44,726 bases of DNA from Punctularia strigosozonata HHB-11173 SS5 (Eukaryota; Basidiomycota; Agaricomycetes; Corticiales; Punctulariaceae). Shown one piece after another: positions 9,427-21,866 of the stretch. Each line of letters begins with the position of its first letter. The first letter of the stretch is position 1. Made by a program: the position numbers and the translations under genes. Location: positions 1 through 44,726 of the forward strand of contig NW_006767450.1 of NCBI RefSeq assembly GCF_000264995.1. Direction: 5' to 3'. The notes below the pieces were generated by a model. That model made no database searches. It was given only the letters and a program-made list of their open reading frames with translations, and was not told where the DNA came from.

Positions 9427-10981
9427 TTGCGTGGTTCGAAAGAAAACCCCAAGAAAAATACTGCCTGTGTGCGGCTACTCGCTGCAATATCTACACCTGT
9501 TGTACTGGAGTGGCGTTGATAACATGACGACCTTGAGGGCTTCGTATGGATTACTCCATCGCAGTATCATCGGCGGCCTGCGTGTGGCGAGGAATCTCCC
9601 ATTGATAAGCGCAGGAACCCATGTGTCGAATGAGCGAAACCCGAGTGACCGCATACTTGTATTCCAAGAATATCTACGACAACACGAGGCTCGCGCGGGA
9701 TCGGCACCCTTTCAGAGGGAGAGCCTTGAGTGATCGACCCAAGTACTCACGAGAGGTACCCGCCTGGGCGCGATTGACCTCCAGCACGGTGACCTCATTC
9801 GAAGCTGGCTTAGTAGTACGATCGCCAGACCTCGACAGGCGTCGAGAGATGTGCGTACGAGCGGTATCGGCTGTGCGCAACGTATATTCATAGCGTTGTT
9901 CAAGCAGTGGTGTACATACGCGTACATTGATATACATACACATCTGTCCTCGTTGACGTCCTAACGTGAATCGTGCATAAGCCCGCCTTGATCTATTCGC
10001 GATGCTGACATGATCCACTCGGGGTATTCAAGGCCTTCAAACAACCGGTCCGTGGGATCACTATTCAAGCCGCAGCAGCATGGGATCTTTGGGAGCAAAG
10101 AGGTACACGAGGCCTCTCGGCCTCCGGCCTGCGGCGTGTATCCATAAACCCATGTGTTTATCTGTGCGCCCCATAGTAAGCGGACAGTCGCTACCGTTCA
10201 TAACCATGTTCGGATGCGGACACGCACCGTGATCCGCCGCTGACCCAACGCGATGCACCTCGCATCGCCTCAGGGACATGGCGCAGAAAGTTCAGAGAGT
10301 CTGATCAAGCGGGCCGCCGTGCTCCGCTGCGGTCGTCGCTAATTGCCATCCGCGATTTGCGCAAGGTCGCTGCGTACTCTGCTAAGCAATCGCGGCCTCA
10401 TACGGTGCTCTGAGCAAAGATGCAAGCCCGGCGCGCCCTTGTCTATCATTGATTGAGCGGGAGACCGTGATCCAGAGAGACGATGGCGAACCTGAGTGTG
10501 GTGGAGCGATACATACTAAACGCCGCAACGCGAAAGCGTCCGCGCGTAAGGGGAAAAAGGTGAGATAACGTTGATCCCGTTTCGTTTCTTTCAGGGTCGC
10601 TGGTGAAGGTTCCTACCGCAGGACTGCGATCAGCTTATGTTTGTCCGAGAATGGGTAAATCGCGAGTACATACGGTCCGTAGTGCTCGGGAGCAGATACT
10701 GTATCCCCGACGATCGTGTTGGCTCCGGCGGATCTGGCCTTGCATGTGCGACCCTCCTCTTGCTAGTATATTGCGTTGCAGGGCCGCTGGTGCAAAGTCG
10801 TACTGCGATCAGCTATGTTGGTCCGAATACGGATAGATAGCGTGTACATACCGTCCGTAGCGCCCTAGAATAAAAATACACAGTAGACGGTATTGTCTAT
10901 CGCGCATCTGATTCTGCCGAGGTTCGGCTCGAATCAACCATAAATTTCCTCTTGAAGGCATCTAGGCTTACCACGTATACC
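9427..10981. other. Gene-poor interval downstream of the left arm
   Basis: No coding exon with splice sites or a recognisable domain was found on either strand. The inverted duplication ends at the start of this interval, since the sequence after the C2H2 stop does not match the other copy. It contains an imperfect tandem duplication (10594-10867), and its last 8 bases are the target-site duplication of the adjoining MITE. Confidence 0.5.
10594..10867. repeat. Imperfect ~90-bp direct repeat, ~187-bp period
   Basis: Copy 1 (10594-10686) and copy 2 (10781-10867) share GGG(T/C)CGCTGGTG, ACTGCGATCAGCT(T)ATGTT, GTCCGA and GTACATAC(G/C)GTCCGTAG in the same order, with substitutions and small indels between. 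Neither copy encodes a recognisable product. Confidence 0.75.
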
Positions 10982-11375
10982 AGGACCCCCGTTAATACAG
11001 TTAAAGGTCGGAATATTCGCTGACCCAAAATGAGTCGTATTGTCGGCAATTTTCTGCTTCCATCGGCACGTTTTTGTCGGCAAATATTCCGACATCGGGC
11101 CTGCGGCGCCCATTTCGTCCGCGCTCTATTCCGGCATCGTGGGAATTAATGGCTATATCTGGGCTGTTCCTCTCCGGGCCCTCGATGGTTCGATCCTTTT
11201 GTCGACAAATATTCCGACCTTGGTTTGTCGCTCCGAACGGATGTCGTCAAAATTATACCGGCCTGCGGCGCCCTCAGACGTGCTTTTGTCGGCAATTATT
11301 CCGACGTACGGCCCTTTTCAGGGCCCAAAATGTCGTCGGAATATTCTAACATTAAACCGTATTAACGGGGGTCCT
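10982..11375. mobile_element. hAT-like MITE, 394 bp, with 8-bp target-site duplication
   Basis: The element begins AGGACCCCCGTTAATAC and ends with the exact reverse complement of those 17 bases. The inverted similarity continues imperfectly to about 37 bp (through GGAATATTC on the left). It is flanked by the direct 8-bp repeat CGTATACC (10974-10981 and 11376-11383). The inside has no coding capacity. It holds three spaced copies of a near-palindrome GTCGRCAAWTATTCCGAC (11076-11093, 11201-11218, 11288-11305), partial ones, and GC-rich GGCCTGCGGCGCC segments. Terminal inverted repeats, 8-bp TSDs, small size and no ORF fit a non-autonomous hAT-superfamily element; assignment to hAT rests on TSD length. 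Confidence 0.82.
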
Positions 11376-11383
11376 CGTATACC

Positions 11384-14300
11384 CCTGCTACGGCGTTACC
11401 ATGGTTATCGACATGGCGAAGATCGATACAGATTCCGATCTTCCCAACTTGATTGCAAGGTGCAACGTCTACGCTGATATCGATTGAAGAAATACGGTGA
11501 GAAACTCGACGCGAATAGACTTACAACAGCGAACGGCGCTCTCTCACCATCAGCGATGACAACCCACACGGCCACCGCGCGTTCTTCGGCGAAGGTCTGA
11601 ACTCTTGGGCGAGAATGGGCTTCGGGCCCTTCGTGGCGTGGGGTCGTGGCGGTACGCAATATCGCAGCCGGGAGATCCGTCCGTGAACGCGGGCGCATTG
11701 TGGATTCGCTATTCTTCGTGTGGAAATTCGTATCAGAAAGGGATCGGATCTTGGTGAGGCGGTACGCACCTGTGTGAGCTCGATCCACTGTTTGCATACA
11801 AAGAACGTTGGGGGGACTGTACCGCGCCGGGACGCGGTGGGTCTAGCGATGCACGAAGGAATGTTTCGAACGCGGGAGGAGAGACCGAGCGTGAGCGCCG
11901 TCAGTTGATGCACAGATGGGATAGGTAAGGGAACTAACTTGCCAGGATCGCGCGGGATCAGAGATGCACGCACGGAGTGACCGCATCGGCGAGGTTTTGA
12001 TAGCGGTGAGACTGGGCTTGATGCATTGGAGCACCGCGAGATGCGGTGCACTCCACAGGGACCGTACCGCCGGCGATGGAGGGAAGACGTTAGCGTATCA
12101 AACAGAACCGATGTGGAAGGGCGAGCGAGCGATCGGAGGGCAATCGGACTGAGTTACGTCCGGCGGCAGTGGACCAGTGGTGCTGGTGAAACAAGATGGG
12201 ATTCCAGAGCGGCGCATCGCGCCAGCAGGCCCACCCGGAGAGCCGTGATCCAAAGAGTCGAAAAGAAGAGCAACGGTCACGGGTGCAGAACCGGGTTTCC
12301 AACTCTATCAGAGAGATCACGCCGAGCAGAACCATCCCGTCGACATCTATGGAGGGAAGGGGGAATGTCTCTCATGCCCCAAGCGGCTGGTAGCCATCAA
12401 GGAGCGTGAGGCGTACATCTGAACGAAGGCCTGTGGCAGAGCCCCGCATCAGTTCTCTTGCCCGAGGTTTCGCGTTGGGTGCGTGGATAAAGCTCAAAAT
12501 CTGCGTGTGCTCAGCCCGCCTCTGGACGGGTGGGAGAGGGCCGGTGCGTCCCAGTCGGTTCGAAGCTGATGCGTGTGATGCCGCGCGCAGGACGGGCGCT
12601 GGTTCGGGATTGTTGGCCGTACGATCTCGTCCGCGGTGAACAGCTTGCTACGTCGGATTGGATGTTGGATACTTCGCCTGGGTAAACGGGATGTTGGGAT
12701 CTCGTTCCATCGCAAGCGGGTGTCCGGTTCCGAGCCCTGAGCGCGAGCAACACGAGGCGATCGTACCCTGACGGTTCTTTGGGTCTAGTCCGCGCCCGTG
12801 ACGAGGAAGGTGCTGGAAGGAGGATAACGTTAGGATTCACCCCGACGTCATATCCACAGCACGCGTCCGATGAAGAGACGCATGGGCGATTAGTCGATAA
12901 ACGTGCCGCGGACGATCCGTCGTCATATCTGAGACACACCCGTATGGTGTAACTGAATGCGACGAATGTCCCCCCACGAGCGGGACGCGCGACAGATCGT
13001 AAGTATTCTTGTCGCTCGATGGCGTCGATAAGCACCAGACGGCCCGGGCGATTGCCCGGGAGAAGAGCATCAAACGGGCGCGCGCGTGCAAGCCCAAGAT
13101 CGTGCGCCATACCGATGAGGCCCAGGGACGAGAGAAAACCAAAATCGTCATTTTCTTTCTCACCGCCACGGACGCGCGGCGCGGCGTCCAAGGCACGAAA
13201 AAGGGGGGAGCCGTTGGCATAGCATCCGCGTGCTTTTTTTATTATTATTTTTTGGTTCGTGAGCATCCTCGCCAAATCGGGAAAGGGATCACGCAGAGCT
13301 CTTTTCTGTGCCCACGACAGAGAGGGGCCCGTTGCCGTTTCCGTTCTGATGGGGAAATTGAAAAGAGGGATCCGCGCCCGGCATGTGGCGCGGTAAACGA
13401 TTCGGATCGGGGCCCGTACGTTGCCGATGTGAGGAGAGAGGAATGCCGAAAAGCGTTTGGGTTCTCGCCTCGACAATCCCGGAGGCTTTTTTTTTGCGTC
13501 CGCGGAGGTTCTCACCCTGTCTTACTTTTATACATTTCGGTCTCTGGACGTGACTGATCTGCACGCAATATTGAAGAGGGTGTTCGTGGTCGCGATGCCA
13601 ACTCGCGTTGGATTTGAGAGTGCGGGGATTGGGCTTGCGTTTAACACGGGGTAACACCGAGGAGGTTAGAGATGGCTTTGAGATGGCTGCCCGAACGCGA
13701 CCCCGTGTTTTAGATATGACGAAAGGCAACGCAATCTGATTTGCATCTTCTGGATCGGATTGGAGAGAGAGGAGAGGGGGGACGGACACGGGCAATCCCC
13801 GCAAATCACCACGCGGCGTTGCCGACGCCGCTGGCTTTGGCATACGTACTCAGTCGCCGTTCTGTTAGGAAAGAAGGCCTGCGATTTCACCGTATCCAGG
13901 GAACATCCGACTTTGTCTTACATGTCAGTTTGACCTGTCCCCGCTGGCTGGAAGCGCGACTCGTGCCCCTTCTCCGTTTGACATGTCGTGAGCGGCCGAT
14001 GTGGGTCTCGCGTCCCCCGGTGGTCGATAGACTTTCGAGTGCCGTGCCATGGGAAGACCGTTTTTTTTTTTCGCCCGGCTGGGGGCTTACTTCGTTTGGC
14101 AGGGCGCTTCCATATCCAGGGACGGTTGCACAGCAGTTCAGCCCGAATTGGGCGGGTGATCGGACTGGTAATCGAGGGGCATCAGTGCGTCACGCGCAAA
14201 TCCTCCGGAACAAGCAAATCGGCTGAGATCCGGATGCGACCGAGAGGATATGGCAATTTGGGATGGTGGTCGGTTTACATTATCGTTTGCCCCGGAAGAT

Positions 14301-15307
14301 CTGCAAGGCACACACACACGTCACCAACCAGAACTGAGTCCGACAGAGATATGGACACCACGTATGCGCTGGAGGGTTTCGGGGCATGTACATATAGCCT
14401 AGGATAGCGCACACGATGCCCGCAGCGGTCGGATATCGCTCGCTCACGAGGTGCGCCCGAGGTTGTAATACGGAAGCTCGTTCCCTGGGTCGCGCATGAC
14501 GGCATAGCGCGGAGGAAGAGAGCACAGAGAACGCTTTTCGCCTAAACCGGGCGGCCATTCTCCCGCCGCCGTCCCTGCAAGCGTGATGGCGCGGAGATGG
14601 GGGGCCTCGAACGCGGCAAGAACGGGGCGGGGACGGCGATGGCAACATGACATACGTACATACGTCGCTGCGTGTTGGGTCTCGAATTCATATCTGCCTA
14701 GCGGACGGGGCGCGTGACGGCCAGGGCGAACGCGAAACGCGCTTCCATTTGAGGAGGGGACGCCCACGCCATCGCCAATCCCCCTGCTCGCTCTCAAGCG
14801 CAACCGGCGCCGATCAACGCTGTGCCACACGTCCGCCCGTCTTACTCTCTCTACGATCTGAAAGGAGGGAAAATGTGCAGGGGACGCGGCAGCAGTTGCC
14901 CAGTTTGGCATATACGAGTTATACGGAGCCATAACCACCCCCGGGCGGTGCGACCCACGCCGGAGCGAAGGGGACGGTATAGAGTAGAGAAGAATGCTGT
15001 GACGCGAAGGGCAGGCAGGATCCGCGCTCGTCACGGAGGTTGGCGACGCGGATAGAGACAGCAGGAACTGGAAGAAGCCGAACGACGAGCTGGGAAAGAA
15101 GGCCGGAAGGGGTGGCCATCACTGCGGCGATGATGAATCATGGTACGCCCTCGGGCGCTGATCCTGTGGTTGGGGCACGCACCCACCCTTCCCCGTCCGC
15201 GCCGCCACTCTAGATCGCCCAACGCCGCGCCCCGCTGCCGCCGCCACCCGGCACAAACAGAAACAGATGACTGTCCCATCTCTTCCTCCGCGTCCCCGAT
15301 CTCTCGC
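11384..15307. other. Gene-poor interval upstream of the central C2H2 gene
   Basis: About 3.9 kb with no supported gene. The longest open frame (minus strand, about 12511-13515) is Arg/Ser/Pro-rich without domain, splice pattern or codon-bias support. Homopolymer tracts occur at about 13234-13253 (T/A-rich), 13486-13494 and 14058-14070 (T runs). A small hairpin CCCGGGC-GATT-GCCCGGG lies near 13043-13060. It may be a long regulatory region of the zinc-finger gene, by inference from position only. Confidence 0.4.
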
Positions 15308-15313
15308 TATAAA
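15308..15313 (+). promoter_or_regulatory. TATA box of the central C2H2 gene
   Basis: TATAAA in CTCGCTATAAAGCGTCCC, 120 bp upstream of the ATG at 15433. The intervening sequence is C/T-rich, like fungal 5' leaders. Confidence 0.6.
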
Positions 15314-15432
15314 GCGTCCCTGGGTCCGCTCCGGGATCGGGGCCCTGACGCATCCCTTCCCCTCGCTGTTCCCTTCATCGTCATCGACAGATCTATCCGC
15401 CGCTATCTCCTGCCCGTCGACCGCCCGTAGCC

Positions 15433-17088
15433 ATGCGCGTCACCCTCCCCAGCATCCACGAGATGTTCCCCGGTACGTTCCCCCCCGCACCCTCGCGCCG
15501 AACCATCGCCCTCATCGCCGCCCGCAGAACACCTCGCGCGCACCGCGCAGCCCCCGACCCCGCCGCCCTACCGTCACGCGACCTACCCGACCCCGACGTC
15601 GCCGTCCTTCCCGTCCTCGCCGGCCTCGCCCCGCACCGCCGCCCAGTACCGCCAGCCCCACGGCCCCGAGTACAGCGCGGGCACCTACGCCCGCCCCCGC
15701 CCCTACTCGCCTCCCCCGGCCGCGGCCACGTACGGCTTCCACCACCCCGGCGCCCCCACCGCCTTCCCCGCGGTCTCCGGCACCACCACCGCCGCCTCCT
15801 CCCCCGCCGCCGCCGCCGCCGCACACAAGGCCGCCAACTCGCCCGCCTTCCGCGTCGCCATGCACCCGCACCCGCACCCGCACCCGGCGCCCCCGCGGTC
15901 TCGGACGTCCGCGATGCCCTCGCCGCCGCCCACCTCGGCCTCGGCCTTCTTCACCTTCGACTCGTCCGCGCACGCGCACGTCCACCCGGCCGCGGCGTCG
16001 ACTTCGCAGGCGGTGCCGGGAGCGGCTGTTCTCGCTGGCACCGGCAGCCCGCCCCTGCTCGTCCCCGCCGCCACCGCCCGCTCGGCCGAGCACCCCGCGT
16101 CGCAGCGCCGTCGCGAGCGCAGGGAGCTCGCCAAGGTCCTCCCCGCGCCCTCGGCCCGCCCGCGCGCGGGCTCGACCAAGTCGGCCGCTTCGCCCGTCGT
16201 CGCCGCGAAGGAGGAGGGCTCTCCCGGCCAGCAGAGTTTTCAGCTCGGGTCGGCGTCGTCGACCAGCGAGGCCGACTCCGCCGCTCGCGATGAAGAGGCG
16301 GCCGAGGCCGAGGCCGACTCGAAGCACGGAGACAGGAAGCACCAGTGCCCCGAATGCAAGAAGCGGTTCAACCGCCCTTCGTCGTTGCGCATCCATTTTA
16401 ACGTCCACGACGGTAACAAACGTGAGCGTTCCCCTCTCCTCGCTTCGTCTCTTTGTCTCGCATGTTCTGATGTGTTTCATTGCGATTTTTTTCTGCCTCA
16501 CAGCGTTCAAGTGCCCGTTCCCCGGATGCGGACGGTTCTTCAACGTCAACTCCAACATGCGCAGGTAAGACCAAATTTTTTGTTATTTACTCGTGCGCCG
16601 CATCGTGACAGCGTTCTTTCTCACTCAGACATTTCCGTAACCATGGCCAGCCCTCGATCGCGAAGCCAGGGCCGAACCACTTCCCCTACGACGGACAGGC
16701 CTCCTCGCCTTCGGCCGACGCCGCGCGGCCTTCGCAGTCGCCGCGTCAGCTTCAAAAGGCCTATCCTCCCCTCGCCGTGTCCGACTCGATGGACGTCGAC
16801 GAAGACGAGGACGAGGATATGGCTTACAACGCTCCTCGACGCATCATTTCCTATCGCGCCAGCGTCGCCGCCGCCGCGGCGGCGTCCTTCGTCGGACAGC
16901 CGCCGGCGCCTCGCCACATCTCGCCCGCGTCCGAATCGGGCTGGTCGCAAGACAGCTCCAACTCGTACGAGTCGTCGTCGAATCACCACGGCGGCCACAT
17001 GCCGCTCCATCAACGGTACTCGTACGAGCGCTCCCGATCGCGCTCGCACTCGTTCTCTCCGGCGGGCTCGGACGCAGACGAGCGATGA
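15433..17088 (+). CDS. C2H2 zinc-finger transcription factor, central paralog (484 aa, 4 exons)
   Basis: Exons are 15433-15472, 15528-16421, 16504-16564 and 16629-17088. Introns are 55, 82 and 64 nt. The 40-nt exon 1 plus the start of exon 2 reads MRVTLPSIHEMFPEHLART. A Pro/Ala/Tyr/His-rich region with Ala and His-Pro repeats follows. Finger 1 is C287-x2-C290-x12-H303-x3-H307 (CPECKKRFNRPSSLRIHFNVH). Finger 2 is C315-x4-C320-x12-H333-x3-H337. The third intron cuts finger 2 just before its first His, between RR and HFRNH. The two duplicated paralogs lack this intron. The tail has an acidic VDEDEDEDM patch, an Ala run and Ser/Arg repeats. It is predicted to be a nuclear DNA-binding regulator. 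Third positions are very GC-rich, so other frames are spuriously open. Confidence 0.92.
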
Positions 17089-17952
17089 CATGGGGAGCAT
17101 ATGACCGCCCCCTTTCGCCTTCTCTTTCCCGCTGGCGCGGATCCCCTCTTCCTTCCCTTTCGGACCCTTTTGCGGCCAGCTCAGCACGAGCCTTGCTCCT
17201 TTTGGGGATGGCCGATTCAGGGTCGCGCGCCGTGCTGTCGGATCGGCGAGATCGCCGCGGGGGGCTTCTCCGCGCGCCCCGATTCCCCCTCTCATCGGGA
17301 TTCTGGCGTAAAGAAACCCTCGCTCTGTTTCTAGTATTCTTCGATCGACTTTTGATCTTACTTTGCTGGCCATGACCGCCAGCGCCGTTGATGGCGCGCG
17401 CGCGCGCCAGTAAAGTTGCTGTCACGCGCGGGCTTCCGGCTTTTCCGCCTCGCCCCGCGTTGGTCTCTCTCTCGGCCGGATCCTTTCTTTGTAGTATACA
17501 ATACAATACGACGCAGGGCGCGCCGCATAGAGTAGACACGACACGTCAATCCGGATACCGAATGTAATGATAGCCCTTTCCCCTCTCCTTCACTCGCATG
17601 TAGAGTTTACATACCATACATCATACTCACGCATGCCAACGTATACTTAACATATGCAACTTCGTCCACGGGCTTCCCGGTGTTTCTATCTCATTACGCC
17701 CGGGGGGCCCAGATGCGTTTACGGTGGTTTCGGCGTTTTCTCTGTAAACGTTATCGGCCGTCATCATGCGTCTTGTTATATATATATATACCCTGGGATC
17801 CCCGCACCCAGATCGGGCAAGGCGAAATGGAAGGGCGAGGACCACAGCCATCGAGGTCCGGCGAGGAAGGGCGCGAATTCGTCTTGCGGCTGTGCGCGTG
17901 GCGACGAGACACGGTGCGGGGCTCGCGCGAGGCATATTATGATCGTATCGTA

Positions 17953-17971
17953 GTAGAGTACAGTACTCTAC
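17953..17971. repeat. 19-bp palindrome with single-base centre
   Basis: GTAGAGTAC, then A, then GTACTCTAC, a perfect 9-bp inverted repeat. The length and one-base centre are the same as in the palindromes at 181-575, but the sequence differs. Confidence 0.85.
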
Positions 17972-20382
17972 ACCCACACCTTCGGCATCCGTGCCATCGC
18001 CGTTCAGCCATGCTTTCCTAGATGTATGCATGTCGTTCGGGCCTCTGTTCGGCCGTTCATAGCACGCGCTATACGATGGCGTGTCACGGGGTCGCAGTTG
18101 GGGGGGGAGGGGTTTCAGAGGAATCTAGAACGAGGATGGGGGGAATCCCGGTATAGCCGCACGCGGGGGAGAGTTTCTTTTCATTTAGCCAGGAAGGGGG
18201 GGCGGGGCGGGCGGTTTTCGCTCGCTCGCTCTCCCCTTCCCGCGGAGGGCGGAGATGTGTACGGTAGTACACACGCACGACCGCTGCGTTAGGAGACGTG
18301 AGCGGGGGGGCGGGGGAGCTGGGGTCGTCCTCTCCCCCTTGCCCTATCCACGAAAATCCGCCGAAAGGGAAGTTTCGTCATTGGCGTTTCGCGAAAAGGG
18401 ACCGGCGACCCTGGCTCTGACAGACCGCGGGTCTAGCTCACTCTGTTTTTGTTTCTTTGGGTCCGTAACGAGTTTATGTAAAGTGCGTTATGTCGTCAAC
18501 GGTCCTGAAGTGAGGAAGAACGAAGAACGAAGAACGAACCAGCGCACGGGAAGGCGCGGGTGGCCCGGTATCGTAACATAACGAGGCGTTTGACTTGCCC
18601 CCTCGATGCATGAATGCTGCCTGATCCCACGCCGATCTCTGCTCTTGCCAATTCATCGAGCACAGCGCCAGCCCGACGAGCGCGAACGGGGTGCCTTTAT
18701 CGCCCGATCCTACGACGTGCAGTTGCCCTACAACCGGGTGCAGTAACACTTTTCAATTGTACGAGAGCAGGAGTGGAGTTCTGTTCTCCGTTAACGCCGT
18801 TTGGGCGCCTTGGTGGGGATTCACGCCCCCCGTTCTGGTGGGCCATGGTTGTCTTGTGGCAGTCATGACGCCGCCGTTACCCCCCCCCCCCCCCACGGCA
18901 TCCGCGCAGGACCGTCGAGGCGCCATATGCGATCATATAGCCTCCGTCGGGTCCCCGTGTGGGGCACCGGGGCACATGAGTTCGACCTGTCAATCCGGGC
19001 GCTCTCTGTGAGACCCGCCCGAGCCCGCTCGTCAATGGTGTAACGCAATACGAACTGACGGGGTATAAGGATACAATACCGTATGCGAGCAACAACGCGC
19101 GTTAACGGCATGGGCTTCCCCGGCAGTGGCGCCGCGAAGATCGACGGATACGGGGGGGACGGCTACATGGTATACTGTAGAACCCCCGGTGTTGCATCTT
19201 GCCGCCTGCTGGTGGCGCGGCACGCTGGCGACTTCCCGCGGGAGGAGGGAAGAGCATACATAAGTGCGCCGGTGCCATCGTGCCATCCGTGTCGAGCGAC
19301 GATTGAGCTGCGCTGGAAGCCGTTCGTCGTTTCTGTTGAGTTGTTTTTGCATGGAGACAAGCTTAATCGGGGCGGATGGTGCGTGCCTAACACGCGGCAG
19401 CCCAATGCTATCAGCGCGCTGGGAAGAGAGAAAAGGAACAGGGAAGATCTCCAATATGACCATACCGGGAAAAGGTGTTCTGTCTGTTTCTCGTGCTTTC
19501 GGCCGTTGGTAACGTGGACGCTCGCGCGCGACGCGTTGCTGTTCATTTCGAGGAGATTGGCGTCGTAATCACCGTACGGTGTGCGTCATGCTGGGAAACT
19601 TCTTTGGAGCCTTTGGGTAATATTCGTCCCATGGCGAACGGTCGAGCATCGGGCCTGCTACGATGCACCGGATAGCGGATCGCAGCATTCGTGTCGTTGG
19701 GCAATTAGCGGTAGTACTGCGATCCAGGAGCAGAAACGTGATCGCCAATCCACTCTGAACGCCGAACGAAGAATTCAGTGGCTGACTTTGGGAAGCGGTA
19801 TTGATGACGTACACATGCGCATTCGGTGTTTGCGGTAAAAGTGCGACGGGAGAGGCCGAGAGCGAATAACGCCGACAGGATCGTCGTATGTCGTAAGCCA
19901 CGCGGAAACAGGGTTGCGTAGGCACAACTGAAAGTCAGACTTCATATGTCGCTTTCAGGAATCGGCCTTCGGGCGCTGGCTTGACACGTCTCGCACAAAT
20001 TCCAGGCTTTCTGATCATCCCTTGGGTGCTGGAATACAACTGGAAAAGAAGTCGATCAGCGGTGATCTCCGACGGATTGCATTGCAGGCGACGCACAAAG
20101 AACTCGCCTTGTGTTGTTTTAACCTTGTTTCCTGCATCGGTGATCAGCAGTATCGCTGCTCCGGGATTCGGTCTCCAAACATTATCCGTGAGGGGCCTCG
20201 ACGTGACCACTGCTGTCCGGAACCATATGTAACAAGCGGTCTTCGGATTCTGCCGTATGTCAAGATCGGGCTACTTTCGACAAGCAGACGGAGATGGTGG
20301 ATCTGAGACGTGTCATATTACGACGAGGCGTTCAAGTTTGATGTTTTAGCCTGATTAACTATGCGAGTTCCTGTCTATCCAG

Positions 20383-20715
20383 CGCAACAGGCTGAGGACA
20401 CAGGATGCGAGATCTGATGACTGCAAGTCCCGAAGTAAAGATCTGGAAACACGGAGTAAGTTAACGGAGAGAGCAGATAATTTTTGCGAAGCGTACGGTA
20501 TCGTCATGAACACCGAGTTAGAAGCGGCATTTCGTACCCATCGGGGAACAAACAAGTCGCACGAGGATAGTTTACCTCCTGAACGAACTGCTAATAGCAG
20601 TGCGCAGAGGTCGAATGAATCAGAGCTGGAGTCGTGCCGTAGGATCAGAATCGTATGGGCGAAACACAAGGGATCCAATTGCCTAACGTCAGCGAGAAGT
20701 TCTAACTCTGAGTAA
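20383..20715 (+). other. Possible orphan 3' exon or gene remnant
   Basis: A 111-codon open stretch starts right after a plausible acceptor (CTGATTAACT branch-like sequence, then CTATCCAG) and ends at TAA. The peptide is charged and helix-like (LETRSKLTERADNFCEAYGI, then NTELEAAF). No partner exons, start codon or known family were found upstream. It could equally be chance. Confidence 0.2.
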
Positions 20716-21866
20716 CACCGAAGGAGGAGTTGGGCCAGCGAGGAGACGCGCTACGAGCACATACACAAGCCGTCGGAGGAGAGAAGAAGGCTGCGCGACC
20801 ATAGATGGATTTCCAGGAAATGAGAGGAGGGATCAACCTGGGTATGCAGCCCGGCATGATATTTGAACGAAGACGTTGAGTGTCGATGCATCACGGTCGA
20901 TGATATAGATCGGTCCTCCCATCGTCTCACCCCGGTGTCACGAATTCGTCAGCTAGAAGTTGAAAGATAGCAGGTGAGATCTTCTGGAGAATGTGTTATG
21001 GTCATAGTCGAGCGTACAGAACGATATTGCAAACGAGGAGCAGGCTCGCGCGGACTTGGATTGCAATTTATCCATCACGTGCCTCATTGAAACGGACTTG
21101 TGGTTGCTCGTCGACGTTATCCTCTGACTCTGCCGCGTCGTCTGCTTTATGGTCTTGTCCCGTACCGTGCTTTCCATGCAACTATTTGGTCAAATATCGG
21201 ACTGCATACCACCGTATGGTCAGTGAGATGTGATAAGGATACGCCTGATGTCTGCGCTCGCCTCAAGCTTCAGCTAGTTCAACCTGGGATGTTCTTTCTG
21301 TCGTTGTTCTGTCTTGGACTTCGCACTGCGTATAAACTCTCCACTCACGACATCCGTCAAACTTGACTTGGACTGAAGACAGTTCACTCATGTAGGAGTA
21401 TAGAGATCTCTATGGGGCTCCGAGCAAAATCGGATTTCTCGATGTGTGACAAACGGCGCGTCTAGATAGTGCCTCCAATGCATCTCGTACTGATGCTCAT
21501 CATGAAGATCCAGAAAACGTGTACTGACGCGCGAAGCGTACTGTTGACGTCCCAACATTGAGCGCTGTACGGCAAGGTCATGTCACACGTACGCTCGGCA
21601 CACACCTGCCAGACATCCGTCCGCCTGAGTACAAAGGCTCCCACTTCAACTGCCCGCTCCCCATCCTCTTCCACCTCTTCTCGCGTTGAACGGTACGCAA
21701 CTCCCTGTGCAATGATGGCGTGGGGTCTTACAGCGATTGCCAGCGTTTTCTTTCGCCCTCCATCTTACCAACCCACACTTCTACGCGCATCGAAGTCGCC
21801 CAACTAACTTGACATCCGCTCTTTCCCATTCACCTGAAATATCCACTACAAGCTTCGATCGCGACC

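Larger units (their letters stand above)
17089..21866. other. Gene-poor interval, about 4.8 kb
   Basis: No gene is well supported. Visible structure includes (TA)n at about 17778-17790, a 19-bp palindrome (17953-17971), G-rich runs (about 18100-18115 and 18302-18320) and a poly-C run (about 18887-18897). One weak candidate exon is listed separately (20383-20715). The stretch 19935-20210 read on the minus strand has two CxxC pairs in one frame but no clear gene model. Confidence 0.4.

Noticed and set aside
12511-13515. 334-codon minus-strand open frame
   Set aside because: Arg/Ser/Pro-rich with no domain, no splice support and no codon-bias signal. Long open frames are expected by chance at this GC content.
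15512-16558. 348-codon minus-strand open frame opposite the central C2H2 gene
   Set aside because: An antisense shadow of the very GC3-rich coding exon. Its Gly/Arg repeats mirror the Pro/Ala-rich sense protein.
18887-18897. Poly-C and nearby G runs as a functional quadruplex
   Set aside because: Several homopolymer tracts occur in the window without consistent spacing or position relative to genes.
19935-20210. Minus-strand gene with CxxC pairs
   Set aside because: No splice partners, start or downstream continuation could be assembled; the evidence is too thin.
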